Below are positions 32,190 through 44,741 of a DNA stretch of 64,000 nt, one piece after another. Numbering within the stretch: position 1 is the stretch's first letter; every line of letters starts with the position of its first letter. Source of the stretch: Spisula solida. Its lineage: Eukaryota > Mollusca > Bivalvia > Venerida > Mactridae. The stretch covers positions 15,179,455 through 15,243,454 of the forward strand of contig OX365948.1 of the NCBI GenBank assembly GCA_947247005.1, given 5' to 3'. The translations under genes and the position numbers were made by a program. The notes beneath the pieces are model-generated. The model did not search any database. It had not been told where the DNA came from and saw nothing but the letters and a program-made list of their open reading frames with translations.

Positions 32190-33410
32190 TCAGTGCTACT
32201 GGCCAAGGGCAATAACTCTAATATTTTCTCTGCTGCTTCCTGTGTTTGTTTGGCCATGGTGTCAACATATGTTCTCTTGTCGTCTCTGGCCATCTTCTTG
32301 ACTTACATTTGTTTCTCTGTGTAATCTGCCTATGCTTGTGTTTTCTGAGCCCTGTTCTTGGCAGTGTCGAGCTTGTGTTTAAGAGTTCGTCTCTCTTCTA
32401 TCTTGGCTATGGTGTTTTTTGTCAGCCAGTTCGTGTATATCCTGTTTTTTTGTGTCCCATCTTCTCTTCACAAGTGGATGTTAAGGCAGACTTTACTTGG
32501 TCCAACTTGGATTCCGTCGTTACCACATCTAGGTCGGCGAATGGTTGGAACCGGTTCTTCAATGCGATAGCAAATTCTACCTTCGCATCTGCTGAGGAGA
32601 GCTTCTCTGTATTAAAGCGCCTCGTCCTTTGTGTTCTTGCATGCCTGTTGTTTGAGAATCGTGCCTTGACTTTGGCTACTTTGAACTCATGGTCTGAGCC
32701 AGAATCAACACCTCTCTTGACTCTCACATCTAGCAGTTGTTCTCCATCGACGCGATACTGTGAAGTGTTCGATCTGGTTCTCTGAGATAAGGTCTGGAAA
32801 CTTCCATGCGGCCTTGTGTATGTCCATGTGTTTGAGGAACGTTCCTCCAATGATGACGTCATTTTGGCTACAGAAGTCTGCGAACATCTCTCCATTTTCT
32901 ATCCTTTTCTTCTCATTGTAAATTCCCGGGCTGTGTTATCCTCACCTGCTTAGCATTCACATCTCCAACAAACAAGTATGGGTATGTCTCTTCTAACTGT
33001 TCTGTCCATTACTGTCTGTAAATGGTGGAAGAAGTTGTCATTATCCTCCTTATCAGCCACGTTTATTGGGACATAACATTGAATGACTGTGACCTTCTGA
33101 AATCTGGACTGGAAGTGGACTGTGAGGATCCTATTGCTTATTGGTTCCCATTCTAATAGGATTCCGAGAGCGGTTGTATTCATCATCAGGCCTACTCCAT
33201 TCCGAGGCTGTGTATTGTCACCAGTCTGACCAGAGTATAACAGCGTTTCACAAGTAGCAAGTGTGACTCTGAGGTGGTCCATCTCACTTCTGTAAGTCCC
33301 AGGATGTCCAATCTGTATCGCTGGAATTATCTTGTGACCTGCGCTGTCCTTCCTGCTTCATACATAGTACGTATATTCCAAGTCGCAATCTTTGAGACGG
33401 TTGTACATGT
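32190..33410 (-). pseudogene. Decayed RTE-type LINE: endonuclease and linker region
   Basis: Minus-strand translation with frameshifts gives ATWNIRTMYEAGRTAQV, RLDILGLTEVRW, LLYSGQTGDNTQPRNGVGLM, VIQCYVPINVADKEDN, NDVIIGGTFLKHMDIHKAAW and ENQIEHFTVSRRWR, in RTE order. Then come LDVRVKRGVDSGSDHEFKVA (SDH motif) and a charged linker. This is the endonuclease often mis-annotated as craniofacial development protein 2-like. The fragment stops before the reverse transcriptase. Confidence 0.82.
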
Positions 33411-36400
33411 ACAGTATGTGTAAATGTCACTAGCTAACTTAATAAAACCACACATGTTAAAGGTGGTAAAATTCTCGGTCTGGTTGCCTCTCGACACTGT
33501 TTGCTCAAAACAGCACTTTGGTTCAATTTCCTAGCGCGCGACCGCCTACAACGTATTCAATCGAATGGCAAATATTGTACTCCGTACTTTCAACATTCCA
33601 AGGGAAACAAATACATTCGTGCAAACATAAATTGTGTTTGCTACTTATCTTTCATTTAATGTTCATATACTTACGTCGACCTAGATTAGTAGTTGATATA
33701 AAACTATTAGCAAATTAAGTTTGTGAAAAAAATGTTCCATTTAAAAGTATTTTTCCAGACATATTTCCGTACAGCCGGCTATATACCACCGGCTCATTGA
33801 GTCGCAAGTTGACTGTTGAATCCGGCACAAAAAAATTAATGGCAACCACAACACATGGGGTTTTGACCCTCGCAGGTACGAGATCTTATACAATGTGTGC
33901 TTAAATAACGTGGAGCAGTGTGGGTCATTCGTATTACTGTTAAGATAAATTATTGTGTGAGCTGTATTTGGCTGTTGGTGATTAAAAAGGCGCATGCTTA
34001 ATTACATTTAGAATGCTGAATAACAATCTTCAAAACAAATCTGAAGTCATTCAACCTTCACCTCTGAACTATCTGGAGAAGCCGTACGAACATGTTTGCT
34101 TGCACAGTCTGTCCACCCAGACGTATAGTAACACAAGTAATGCCAACGTTCAACACGTACGTGGTAGCTTAACTATTTGCAGAATACATTACTGTGAGAA
34201 CCCGAAACCATATCTCTTACAATATAGATCTAGTTGAGTATGTAAATAGTGAACATGACACCAAATATGGCCGTGGATATGAAGATAATGTTTCTTCCAA
34301 CGCTCACGCAAATACATGTAGGCCTTTTCCCCGAGGGGTTACAATCTTGGTGTTATCCGCATGTTATCTCGCCCCGTCCCGTTCACCTGTTCTCTCAAGT
34401 CGGTTAAATGCTAAATATAGCGGTAACGTTAATAACGTTACCGCTATATTTAGCATTTACATTGTACATTGAACATTGTACATTGAATCATAATATGATG
34501 TGCATTTTGTTCAAGGTCGGCTTTGTTGGTTTGCATAGCTTGTTTAGCAATGAATATATATACCGGGCTAATACGGATATGGTAAATTTTGCGGTATTTT
34601 CCCCTTACGTAAGGTTTATACGAATACCCTGTATTGCTATTTTCATTTTCGATAATTCTATTTTTAACTCCACCGCATCCATTTGCGGTTAATGTGGTTT
34701 ATTATTAAGAATAATCCGCATTATTTCATTCATATATGCACTTGAAATAATTTATCATTCAGCCCTCGATATTATTTAGATACCAGTTTGATATGCTTTG
34801 GCAGTGTAATAGTATTTATGTGAAGGAGCAAGGCCAAGACTGTTTGAAGCCTTGTTGTTGCAATACGAAGTCACGTACGCATCTAATACGGCCAACTTCT
34901 AGCTGTGGTCGGTTCAAATAAAACGTCAGACGTCAGATTCTATCTATATCTATTTAATATCTAAACGGCGTCCTTTGATGTTTACATTAATGCATTTCTT
35001 GTAGTAGATACCGATCAATTAGCTTACTTTGCGCACAAACTCGCTTGAAACATGTATTCCATGAAGCTACACATAAACATGCGCATCGCCGACTAAACAT
35101 TAAACATTAATCTATTGCGAGTGTCTTCGTGTTAAAAATCATAGATTCGTAAATTATGTTATGCATTGAGTCGGCTAGATGTTGCAGTAAACTATCAAGT
35201 CAGTGTGGTTTGTTTTGGCTAATTGGTTTGTTTTCAAACCACGTGAAAATGAGTCAGTAACTTGTTTTGCTGAACATTTAGTATAGTGTCGTATATAGTA
35301 TAATTAAACAGACGTGTATAATCAGCAAGCATATGTTGTAATTTCTAAAGAACCCTTTTAACTTGGGTCCAAGATATATTGTTTTGTAGCCTATACTGGT
35401 CTTAGTTTTCGTCAGTAGGGGAGACTGGGGCAACATAAAAATGTTTATAGCGAATGGGTCTTACAAATTGTACAAATAAATAACGTAAACGAGAGGTGCC
35501 CCACTTATATTTGAACACCGTTGAATATCTGATATTTTCATGCTAACCCGATATAAATGAAATACCTCTTTTGAACTGCGTAAAACAATGTATCAGGTAA
35601 TATGTGCACTCATTGTTTGTTTGTATGCAATTTATGATTCGAGCCGAAATCAGCAATTTTGTAGATGGTGTTGGGCTTGGCTTTTTGAAGACCAAATACT
35701 CCTTAAGAAGAAGCACAAATAGGTGTTAATAGATTATGGATATACCGTTCCTGTGAATATTATCAGTATTTTTCATCACTAGAAGGGTGTTTTTGTTATG
35801 TTGCTTTAATATGTGAAATAACAAAAAATATTTAAAAAAATGACGATTCCTTCAACAATTGTACCCATTGGTTATATGATAGCTAGGATAACTCCAAATA
35901 ACTAAAATGGTGATTTCAATGAAGATAGGATTATCTTTCGGCACTATGAATCAAGTAATTTCGAAACTGCCATGGTGAATGCCAAACTCTGAAAAACAAT
36001 CGGTGTTCACCAGCGATTTTACCAAAAATACAATATATGCTACAACGGCACGGTAATTTCGATAACTGTGTCTCTTCTGATGAGATAATGATTTATCATT
36101 GAGATATTTACGGTAAAAAAACAGATTGCTATTTAAGAAATGTCTATAGGACTTCCAAAAAGTTAACATTCGTTAAGCAACATGAGTTCGCACCCGGTTG
36201 CTTGACTTATGCTGTTGTTTGTTGAAACTAATAAAATAGAGAGCAAAGTTGGTAATTTCATTGTTCTAGTGTGAATATTTCAAAAGTTAGTGCCAGTGTT
36301 CTATCATTGTGTTCACGTTAACAGAAAAGAAAAAAAAACATCTTGCATTTTGGCATTTCATCGAGTGATTTTGAATTTCAAAAGAATGAAATAGTTATAC

Positions 36401-36930
36401 ATGTAAAAACCTTCGTTTGTGACGAGAAACAAAATGGTTCTTATCACGAATGTTGAAGCCATTGTTGTCACAAACGGGGATGCAACAAATTAAAAAGAAA
36501 ATGTTAAAATGGGCAGGAGATAACCAGAAGTAATGTATTTTGTAAAAATGTCAAATGTCAAGTTTGTGAGCGGGTGATATCACTAAACACAAATGAGTTA
36601 TAAATTTGTTTCGTCGGAAACCTGTCGCTAGCCATTCGTGTGCCCCGACGTCTCTAACATGTATAGTAGTTTAATCTGTCTAGAATTACAACATTGTATA
36701 ATAATTATGGTTGCATCATCCAACACTTTGCTCCAGATGGCAACCAAACTATGATACAAGTTAACCACAACAGTATATAAGTTTCATCAAGTTTCATGTA
36801 ATAATTACTTATTAGTTTTAAAACAAAGAGCCATTAATACCCATAAAATACATTTTGTTTGAAACAATGTTCAAATGTCATTAATGATCTGTTAGTTTTT
36901 AGCCGACCTTGTAGACCTCCCCTAGTAAGT
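33411..36930. other. Intergenic, no gene; one perfect palindrome
   Basis: Apart from the 53-bp palindrome at 34406-34458 there is no recognisable gene. Short open frames (e.g. 33741-33995, 34408-34692) have no domain features. A GGGGAGACTGGGGCAAC motif near 35417 resembles some transposon ends but has no partner. Confidence 0.45.
34406..34458. repeat. Perfect 53-bp palindrome
   Basis: A 26-bp arm beginning AAATGCTAAATATAGCGGTA is followed by a single A and its exact reverse complement. With a 1-base spacer and no mismatch it could extrude as a cruciform. It may be a very young MITE or a cloning/assembly foldback. Confidence 0.95.
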
Positions 36931-36933
36931 ATA

Positions 36934-37630
36934 CACTACCCAAAAGTTCTAACCCGCCACCATAATTATGTGATATAATTTTGTTAATACTGTACGTACT
37001 CAAATGAAATTTTGCATACCAATACTTGAATATTTGCATTTAATTATTATTATTATTGGCAGATAAACGGCTATGTTACTCGTTACAGGCGCGTTACGTA
37101 ATGAAGTCGATAAATTAATAAAATATAATATAATAAAAGTCGTGTAAATTATTCTAGATAACGTAACAAGTCTAAAACGGTGATTTAGACCATTAGTAGG
37201 CCAAAATAAACACATATTCATATGTCATTATGTAATATTTCGTGTTAATAAATGCATTATTAAAAAAATAGTAATAAAATAAAAAAATGTCAACTAGGGA
37301 TTGTGTTCACAGTGGTTTTTCGTAATCTCATGAGTGTTCCTCCCGAGTCAGTTTCAGCATTTTATGTGTTTTTCAAGATGAACAGTCATCAGTAATGCCG
37401 TTTTTGTTGATGGGCGCGTGAATTCTTGTCCACATGCATTGCACGTGCAAAAATGCATTATTACGCAATGCACCGAATTCACTGAAATTAACTGCAAAAT
37501 GGTAAAAATAAACCAATACTAAGCTGCATCTCTTAATCATGTATCGGTATGCGAAATTTCAGATGAATACATGCATTTTTCACAAAACGGGAATGAAATA
37601 TAAACTGGTGGGTTAGAAGTTTTGGGGAGT
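36934..37630. mobile_element. TA-flanked MITE, Tc1/mariner-like ends (697 bp)
   Basis: Ends CACTACCCAAAAGTTCTAAC and (inverted) CACTCCCCAAAACTTCTAAC are each bordered by TA. Similarity continues inwards imperfectly for ~100 bp (e.g. TTTTGCATACCAATAC / TTTCGCATACCGATAC). No transposase. TA duplication and CACT...CAAAAG ends fit Tc1/mariner derivatives. Confidence 0.8.
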
Positions 37631-37632
37631 GT

Positions 37633-38991
37633 AGTTTAATAGTTAGATAATTTTCAAGATCCTGCAGGTCGTAGACCCTAGTATAAGGACGATGCTTTTA
37701 CATAATAAGATCATTATGACAAATGTACATATTTTTTATATTGTGACCATATACATGGTCTTCCTCGTCCTTCAACTGGAATTTTTCATTATTGACCAAT
37801 TTAACTGATTCTTACAAACTATGGCATCAGTTTTATTTAGAAAATGGGATATTTTCATTATCTGGTTCCGTATCCTCAAAACTTCTTAGATATTTTCTAA
37901 AGAAATTTTTTGAATGAAAAATATTTCACTTAAAAAATAAAAAAGTTCAATTTTTATTTTAGACATAATGAAATACAAAGACAAAACTCAATCTTAGACA
38001 AAGTCGTGTCAAATCTAGTCAAAATAATCTTAAACAATAGTCTACCATCTTTGAACAAAGGTTTGTTAAATATCGCTGACATCGAGTGAATACAGTCCAC
38101 GGTATTCAGTACCTGTAAAATATACTTCGTAAGAACATTTGTCTCTAGCATTTTTTTATGTTTTATTTCTTTGTATTGCGCGAAATATTGGAATGTTTCT
38201 TCGGTGAGTTAATGTTTTTTGTGCGAATAAATTCCTATGCGCTGTAAAGCAAACGAACAAACTCCTGTTATAATGCGCTTATTTTTCACTATTTACAATA
38301 TTTTGCATTGATAAATAGCATTGATCGACGTTTCATCCATTAAACTTACATCAGATCTCCGGCTAAATATGTTGCGTCTATCGATAGAACAACCCTTTTC
38401 CAAGCGGTGTTGTTGCCGAGATTCGAGACCTTAGTGTTTCGTCCCCTTTATGAATCGTTTTGCTATCCGTACCATATCCGGTTCGTTTGTAGCTAGAGTT
38501 ATGGAATTTTGACTTAGTGTAGTTTATGTTGTTATTTTTTCATTTTTTTGCGACAATTCATCCCCTATCCAATTACTTATATTCTTTTTGTTTACTACCG
38601 TCAAATATTATTTATACATATGTACGCTGTTACCATTTACTGTTATTCTTAGTCTTTTTAATACTTTTTCTCAGCTAAAACTAGGTATTTCAGCCCCCCC
38701 TTTATAGTTAAAACTAGTTCATTTTAGAATTTTTTATAGGCGGATTGCCTAAATTGGTTCGTTAGATGAAATTTGAATGAGTCAGCTGTCATCGATATTT
38801 CTGAAAAGTTTTCACAATATTCACACTTATCAATCCAATACCATTTAAGGAAACTTTTAATAGATTACCATGTGACCAAGATTTGCGTTATCCCCCAAGA
38901 CAATTACTTCAGTACTTTGATTTATTCTGTATGTACATTTAATTCAGTAACACAATGACTACCGCTAATTTATGAGGCTGAGTAAACTTTT
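37633..38991. other. Intergenic, nothing recognised
   Basis: AT-rich, no gene, no clear repeat. Confidence 0.4.
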
Positions 38992-39326
38992 AGGTGAACA
39001 AGTGGTCTAGTGGTAAGGGCTACTGACTGATGATCTGAAGTGTGTGGGTTCGATCCCTACTCCAGACGGTCAAAAACAGAAATGCTTTTCAGTGTTTCCC
39101 GCCTAACATAACTAAAATTACTTACAGTATTTGGACGAGACGTTAAGCGAGGTCCCGTGTATGATGCTTTACATCGGCACGTAAAAGAACCAGAGATGCT
39201 TCTGGAACTGGGGCATCTTCTGTATCATGCAATATCCCCCAAAAACTAAAGTGACTGACCTCTTCTGGGGGCCTCGCCCATATGGATTTCCGGATGCGAG
39301 TATAAATAAAAGCAAACAAACCAAAC
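38992..39326 (+). mobile_element. tRNA-derived SINE, second copy
   Basis: Same family as 273-608, with a better preserved B box (GGGTTCGATCC). A- and B-box spacing, the GACGAGACGTTAAGCGAGG block and the AATAAAAGCAAAC tail are all shared. Imperfect direct repeats CTGAGTAAACTTTT (38978) and CTGAGTAACATTTT (39327) look like an aged target duplication. Confidence 0.85.
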
Positions 39327-39334
39327 CTGAGTAA

Positions 39335-39750
39335 CATTTTTGCACCATTTACAAGATGGTCTCATGTCGACATGTTATTAATATGTAGTACATATAACTA
39401 ACGCAGTCATCTGATTTCACTTTACACAGTTCATCTATTTGAAAGAACTTTTCCTTGTTTCGCATGCAACGCTTAATTTCTATTAGGTTAAGTGTTGCAC
39501 ATAACAAAAAACGGATGTTTTTATTATGCACGTGTTGTCAGTATAATCTGCTCGGTCATACATTTATGTTATTCAATATCGTTCTTTCAGTTGCGTGTGC
39601 CTTAGAGTATATGATGTATTAAATAACAACTGAACATTTAACACCACCTGTTGTTTGTGAATCTCTGAATTTATCGACAATGATAATGTATGTGAAGTTT
39701 TAATAACCCTTTATTCCATACCTAGATATTTGAGTGCATATAACATATTT
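39335..39750. other. Intergenic, nothing recognised
   Basis: No coding or repeat signal recognised between the SINE and the dispersed inverted repeat. Confidence 0.4.
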
Positions 39751-40170
39751 TATCACATAACCTGCGGTCCAGGAGTGCCGTAAAGCCGTGCCGTAAATAT
39801 CGTTCGGCACTCCCAGACCGTGCAATAAATATTTAAATTAGCTTGGCGTGACGTTAGCCAATCCATGCATAGTTTAGGCAATGACGTCAGGATGATATCA
39901 ACGTCGCCATGACGTCACGCTCACTGTACCGCTGAATTTTGGCTGAAACATAAAAAATTATGCAGCGTACATCATCATTTTGAACAATAATGAGCGTTTT
40001 CTAAGGTTATGTGATAAATAGAATCTTACATTCGTGCTCATTACATACGAGTTTTATTACACTCGCCGACAAAAATAATATGACACTCAGCAAAGCCACG
40101 TGTCATATCATTTTGTCCACTCGTTTAATAAAACTGGTATGTAATGAGCACACATGCAAGATCCTCTATA
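39751..40170 (-). repeat. Dispersed compound inverted repeat, copy 2 (reversed)
   Basis: Reverse-oriented relative of 15187-15598: TATCACATAACCTGCGGTCC at its left end, GTCATGGCGACG-type blocks, the TACATACGAGTTTTATTA hairpin and GATCCTCTATA at its right end. Confidence 0.8.
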
Positions 40171-40389
40171 TTCCATGACGCACTATATAGGGGTGATCCA
40201 AAGTCAGTAATCGGACTGATGCTATAATAATACTAATGCTAATAAAAACTTTATTTTACGATGCAAACTCATTCGACAATATATTATATATCAATCTTTC
40301 TTGACATCCTCAACAATGAACAATGAGCTAGAACAATAACTATACAGTCATAAAGAATATTATAATATTTGATATTTTGGCCCATTATG

Positions 40390-41320
40390 ATGTGTCACAA
40401 TATAATTTTGAAAATGTTTACAAAAGAGTTTCAGTGGTGTACCTTTACTCACACTCCCAACGCAACACCTACATTTTTCATCATTTCTCAACTATTCAAT
40501 CTATTATTATGCCAAATTTTAATCCTGAAATCGCATTATAGTATAATGCGATTTCAGGACTAAAATTTGGCATAATAATAGATACATGTTTAACTGATGT
40601 GTCTATAATTGGTTTATTAAAATCGATTGATTGTAAGATGAAAATAAGTTCAAACAGTGACCATCACTGCAAATCGAAAAGTCACAAAAATACACCATGA
40701 AAAATATTACCAAGGTGGGTGTAAACTTCACTTTAACAGTATATAACAATACAAAAAAGAACCACATTCTGTTCCTGTTAATTAGTATCTAGTATGGTCT
40801 TCCATGTATTTTATGGTATATTAAATACCTGGGTAATGGTCCCCATTTCCGGAAAAATGGTCACGATGATGCTTTTGACGTTGTTTTCGGGTTGGTGGTC
40901 GAGTTTGTCGCTTGCACAGCTCGTCCCCACAAATTCTAAATTATCTTGAAATCCGAAGACTTCTGTGAAAGCGGCAACTGTTGCATGTTGTGATTATGCA
41001 GAAATGCTTGATGTACACGTGCTATTTGAGCTAGAGCTACGTCATGCAGTATTGTTACATGGTGTCATCTTTGTGACTTTTAGTTTTGCAGTGCTGCTCA
41101 TTATTTGGTTTAATTTTTATCTTTCAATGAACTGATTTGCATGGATTTTGTAGAAACATGCAAGGAATTATGTTCATTAACATTCCAAATTTGAACTATC
41201 CATTGAAAAATAGTTGAGAAATGATGAAAAATGTAAGTATTGCGTTGGGATGTTCATAATTTCATGAATTGAGTACTGAAACTTTGCAAGTATAAACATC
41301 AACATGTGACTAAATATTAT
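40390..41320. repeat. Inverted-repeat element with a nested near-perfect palindrome
   Basis: Outer arms (about 40390-40500 and 41204-41320) share TTTTTCATCATTTCTCAACT and flanking AAAGAGTTTCAGT/AAAGTTTCAGT in inverted order. Nested at 40500-40582 is a palindrome of two 41-bp arms with one mismatch and a 1-base centre (TTATTATGCCAAATTTTAAT...). No coding content. Confidence 0.75.
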
Positions 41321-41633
41321 GTGCAAGTATGTTTTAGGAAGGTTAATAATATTATGCTTTGCGTCAAATAGCATATTGTAGTCATCGCAACGGTTTATTC
41401 TGGATCAGACCTGCATTTCAATGCATTCACCTAATTTCTACACAGATATACTTTGAAATAGGTAATATGGAGAAGGGCGTTAAATTTAGGCTAATTGGGT
41501 CTTTGGTCTATGGGTAAATAGTTAATGTAGCCGCCTAAATCTTTAATGGATTTAATATTAAAACCGTGCTCATTCTAGTCCTGAACAAAACACATTTGAA
41601 AAAGCATTTGCTCTCATGAATGATCATGAATAT

Positions 41634-41810
41634 ATTAAATAGAGGATATTTGTTGATTTTGGTGTAAGCTCGAATTTTATTTCACCGAGTGATCACAGAA
41701 AATCAATATTTTCACGAGTGGCGTAGCCACGAGTGAAAATGTAATTTTCTGTGATCACGAGTGAAATAAAATTGATCTTACACCAAAAATCAACAAATTT
41801 TCTGTTTATT
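41634..41810. repeat. Long hairpin, about 175 bp
   Basis: Arms around TGTTGATTTTGGTGTAAGCT and its inverted counterpart, with a second inner pair TTTTCAC/GTGAAAA around TGGC GTA GCCA. It is probably a small MITE. Confidence 0.8.
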
Positions 41811-43560
41811 ATATGCCTCGATTCCTCTTAAATATGTGCCGTAATTGGCTTAATTGGAAAAATCACGTCGAAATTAGAACGTCACGACGTGATAATTTTG
41901 ACGTCATGATGACGTAACGCATATTTTAAATCCCGACGCCGTTGACGTTACGTTTCTTTTTCTGCATGATACTGGAACCAGCTTCTAAAACAGTGAAAAT
42001 AACAAAGTGGTAATTTCACTGTTATTTTCACTGTTTATTTCACTGAAAAATCTCCATAATCCATTGAAAGCAAATAATAAATGACTTTATTGTTAAAACT
42101 TGTTTTATAATTTAATGAAATGTGTCTCAAGCAGAACGTAACTGCACAAGCAATTTGAAAGGTCAACAGACAAATAGATGTAATCGCGGTTAGATAGAGA
42201 GTACAAGTATGGTAATGTGACAATAGCGTTATAATTCTGACAACCAATGGTTAACGAATGTTTGTATGTAACCACAAGCATGCTATTACATAGTATCAAC
42301 AAGAAGTTTCCGTAAAAAGAACATCCGGGTTGATGATGACTAAAAATTGTGAAACTGCCAAGTGTTGGCGACAGTTATATGCATCAACCAAGCGCTAACA
42401 GTTGGCAATAGGTTATACAAATATGATCAAATGCGAAAGTATATCATTATCAGTATAGTTGATTAGTGGAACGTAGAACTTGATAGGGAAGATGCAAAGT
42501 ATTCACCGATAGGTTATTGGATGCATGAGCAATATAAACCTGCCTTTCATCAATAGCTAGATGGTTGGCCCATTTACATATGTTTGAGTCTACAAATATG
42601 ATTGCTCCTATAATTACATGTATATACCTGTAGTATAGAAAGTAAAAATGTACATCGTAGCACTAGTATTTTTTGAAAACGAGATCGTCTTTCAAACTTC
42701 TAGTCATGGGTAATAACGTGTAATCACAGCGGTCATGTACTTCATTGTCATCATTGTGTTTGAGTATAAGCCTCTCTCATCTAAGAGACTGCATTGTTTT
42801 ACACATTCGTTACAAATGACCCGGACTCCGGAAGATATATCCGATGTCTAGGCATGGAGTATCGTTTGCACACCGGAGGCAGGTGAGCTTCGGTATATAA
42901 CTCAAGCAATGGTACTGTCCGTGTGCTGTCCGATTGTCGTCAGGATGCTGGTCAATGAATGCCGAAATATAAATCTTACGATATCCTGGTCGCCTGCCAG
43001 GCCCCACAAGAGGTGTACTGCTGTCACTTAGCTACGTCTTGATTTTGTCTGGAACATAGAATGGACGATGGCCCGGGGTGTATTCCGGTCACAGGTCGAC
43101 GATCGTCCCATTTCAATTCGATTCATTCACGCTGATTACCACACGGCGCTCCTAAATGCCTCTATCTCTGGTTGAAGCCATCGTTCCGATTAGCCAAACA
43201 AAATGTCAAGTTTGTGACCAAGACTTTCTCACGAAACTAATTAAGGTTACAAGCCCGCAGGTAATTACACTCACAATTTACGTTTTCGAGTTATCGATTG
43301 TCCTGATTAGTAGACTTCTGGTGCACCACTCAAATACCACATAACCTTTTTACTGTTCTTGTGCAGTATATGGATTTCAACTAATGACGCTCCAGACAAA
43401 TCCTTGCATCATGTATTATTTTTAATTAGAACCTCTAACATTTGCTAAGGACAGTTTCTCCGATATGAAGCAATGTCAGTAGACAGTGTTTTCTCAAATT
43501 TCAACATCGAATGTATGATGCAAAAGGTTTCACATCTGATGCCATGGTTTCTTATTTACG
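41811..43560. other. Intergenic, nothing recognised
   Basis: No gene recognised. A 65-codon minus-strand frame at 42810-43007 (PGYRKIYISAF, CLRCAND) is unassigned and may be a transposon relic. Confidence 0.4.
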
Positions 43561-43613
43561 GGCTTAACACACAGACACTTGGGGTCTGGACCACGCCCCT
43601 CACGATACGCGCC
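43561..43613 (-). mobile_element. Transposon end fragment
   Basis: Minus-strand CAGGCGCGTATCG and GTGGTCCAGACCCC resemble 49692-49760 and the ends of the 54372-55827 element. Only one end is recognised. Confidence 0.45.
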
Positions 43614-44741
43614 TGTAAATATTATGTTTATATAAAATTATTTATTATATATCCAGACCCATTCAGTAATCACACAAACATTTGTTAGATGTTTTAGATA
43701 TTAATACAAAAACCTACGTATTTCCTCTACCGCTTAAAGACCTATATTAGTCCTTCTTTATTTCTGGACCAGAACTTTATAGAAGGAACTGCATGATGTC
43801 AGCAGGAGATCACTATCAGTGTTTATCTAGGGTCATAAAACACCAAAACTGGTTAATGTAATTAACTAGAGGCCCTTATCTACTGAATATCCATAGTACT
43901 GTGCTACTGTATGTACACTAGAAAATATGTGTCATATTATGTGTTTGTTTTAAATTTGTATATTTAGATTAATTTATAAATTTGGCAATTTTATTGTCAC
44001 TTATCTCTAGATAAAATTAGTTTAAATAAATATGTTTAAACTAGATAAAATTAATATATAAAATATAAAATTAACATTTGAGCACACTAAAATTACATAC
44101 AAAATTTAATACAAATAAATAAATGTATCTAATAGTTTTTAGATAGATATGAAATAGAATACTACACATAGTTTATAAATTTATGTTTGGTTTTCAAAGT
44201 CCTCAAAAGTAACATTTTTTATTTTGTCTTATACGTATAAATGTATATTCAGACTGTTTCTCTACACTTCACAAGTGCAGTGGTAACACAAGGCTAGCTA
44301 TGTGAATTGTGAAATAAGCGTCATCCTTGGGGTACATCAATTAAAACACATGTGGTAGAATATTATCTATTACATATATATAGTACATATATATATATAG
44401 TTTATTTTCCAATACATGAGACTTTACAGTCTATGAGCATTACAAATATTTACAATACAAATTTAAACATACAATGGTCAATGGCACCATTAATAATACA
44501 TGTACATAATTATGTATAGTCACTGACTCAAGTCAACATTATTGAAAATACATTATAAATTGAAACACGTACAATTACAACGTTAATAGTGAATAAAATT
44601 GTGTATGAAAACACGAAACAAAATAAACTTCCAAAGTTATAGTAAGTACAATACAATACCTATAAGAATGTTTGTAGTACAGTTGTATACTGATTCCACA
44701 CAAAATCGTTACAATTGGAGTGGAAGTTGCATAAGAGTGTA
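43614..44741 (-). other. AT-rich 3' flank of the LINE
   Basis: It probably includes the LINE's 3' untranslated region; the end point and tail were not resolved. A short TA-rich run lies at about 44375-44400. Confidence 0.4.
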
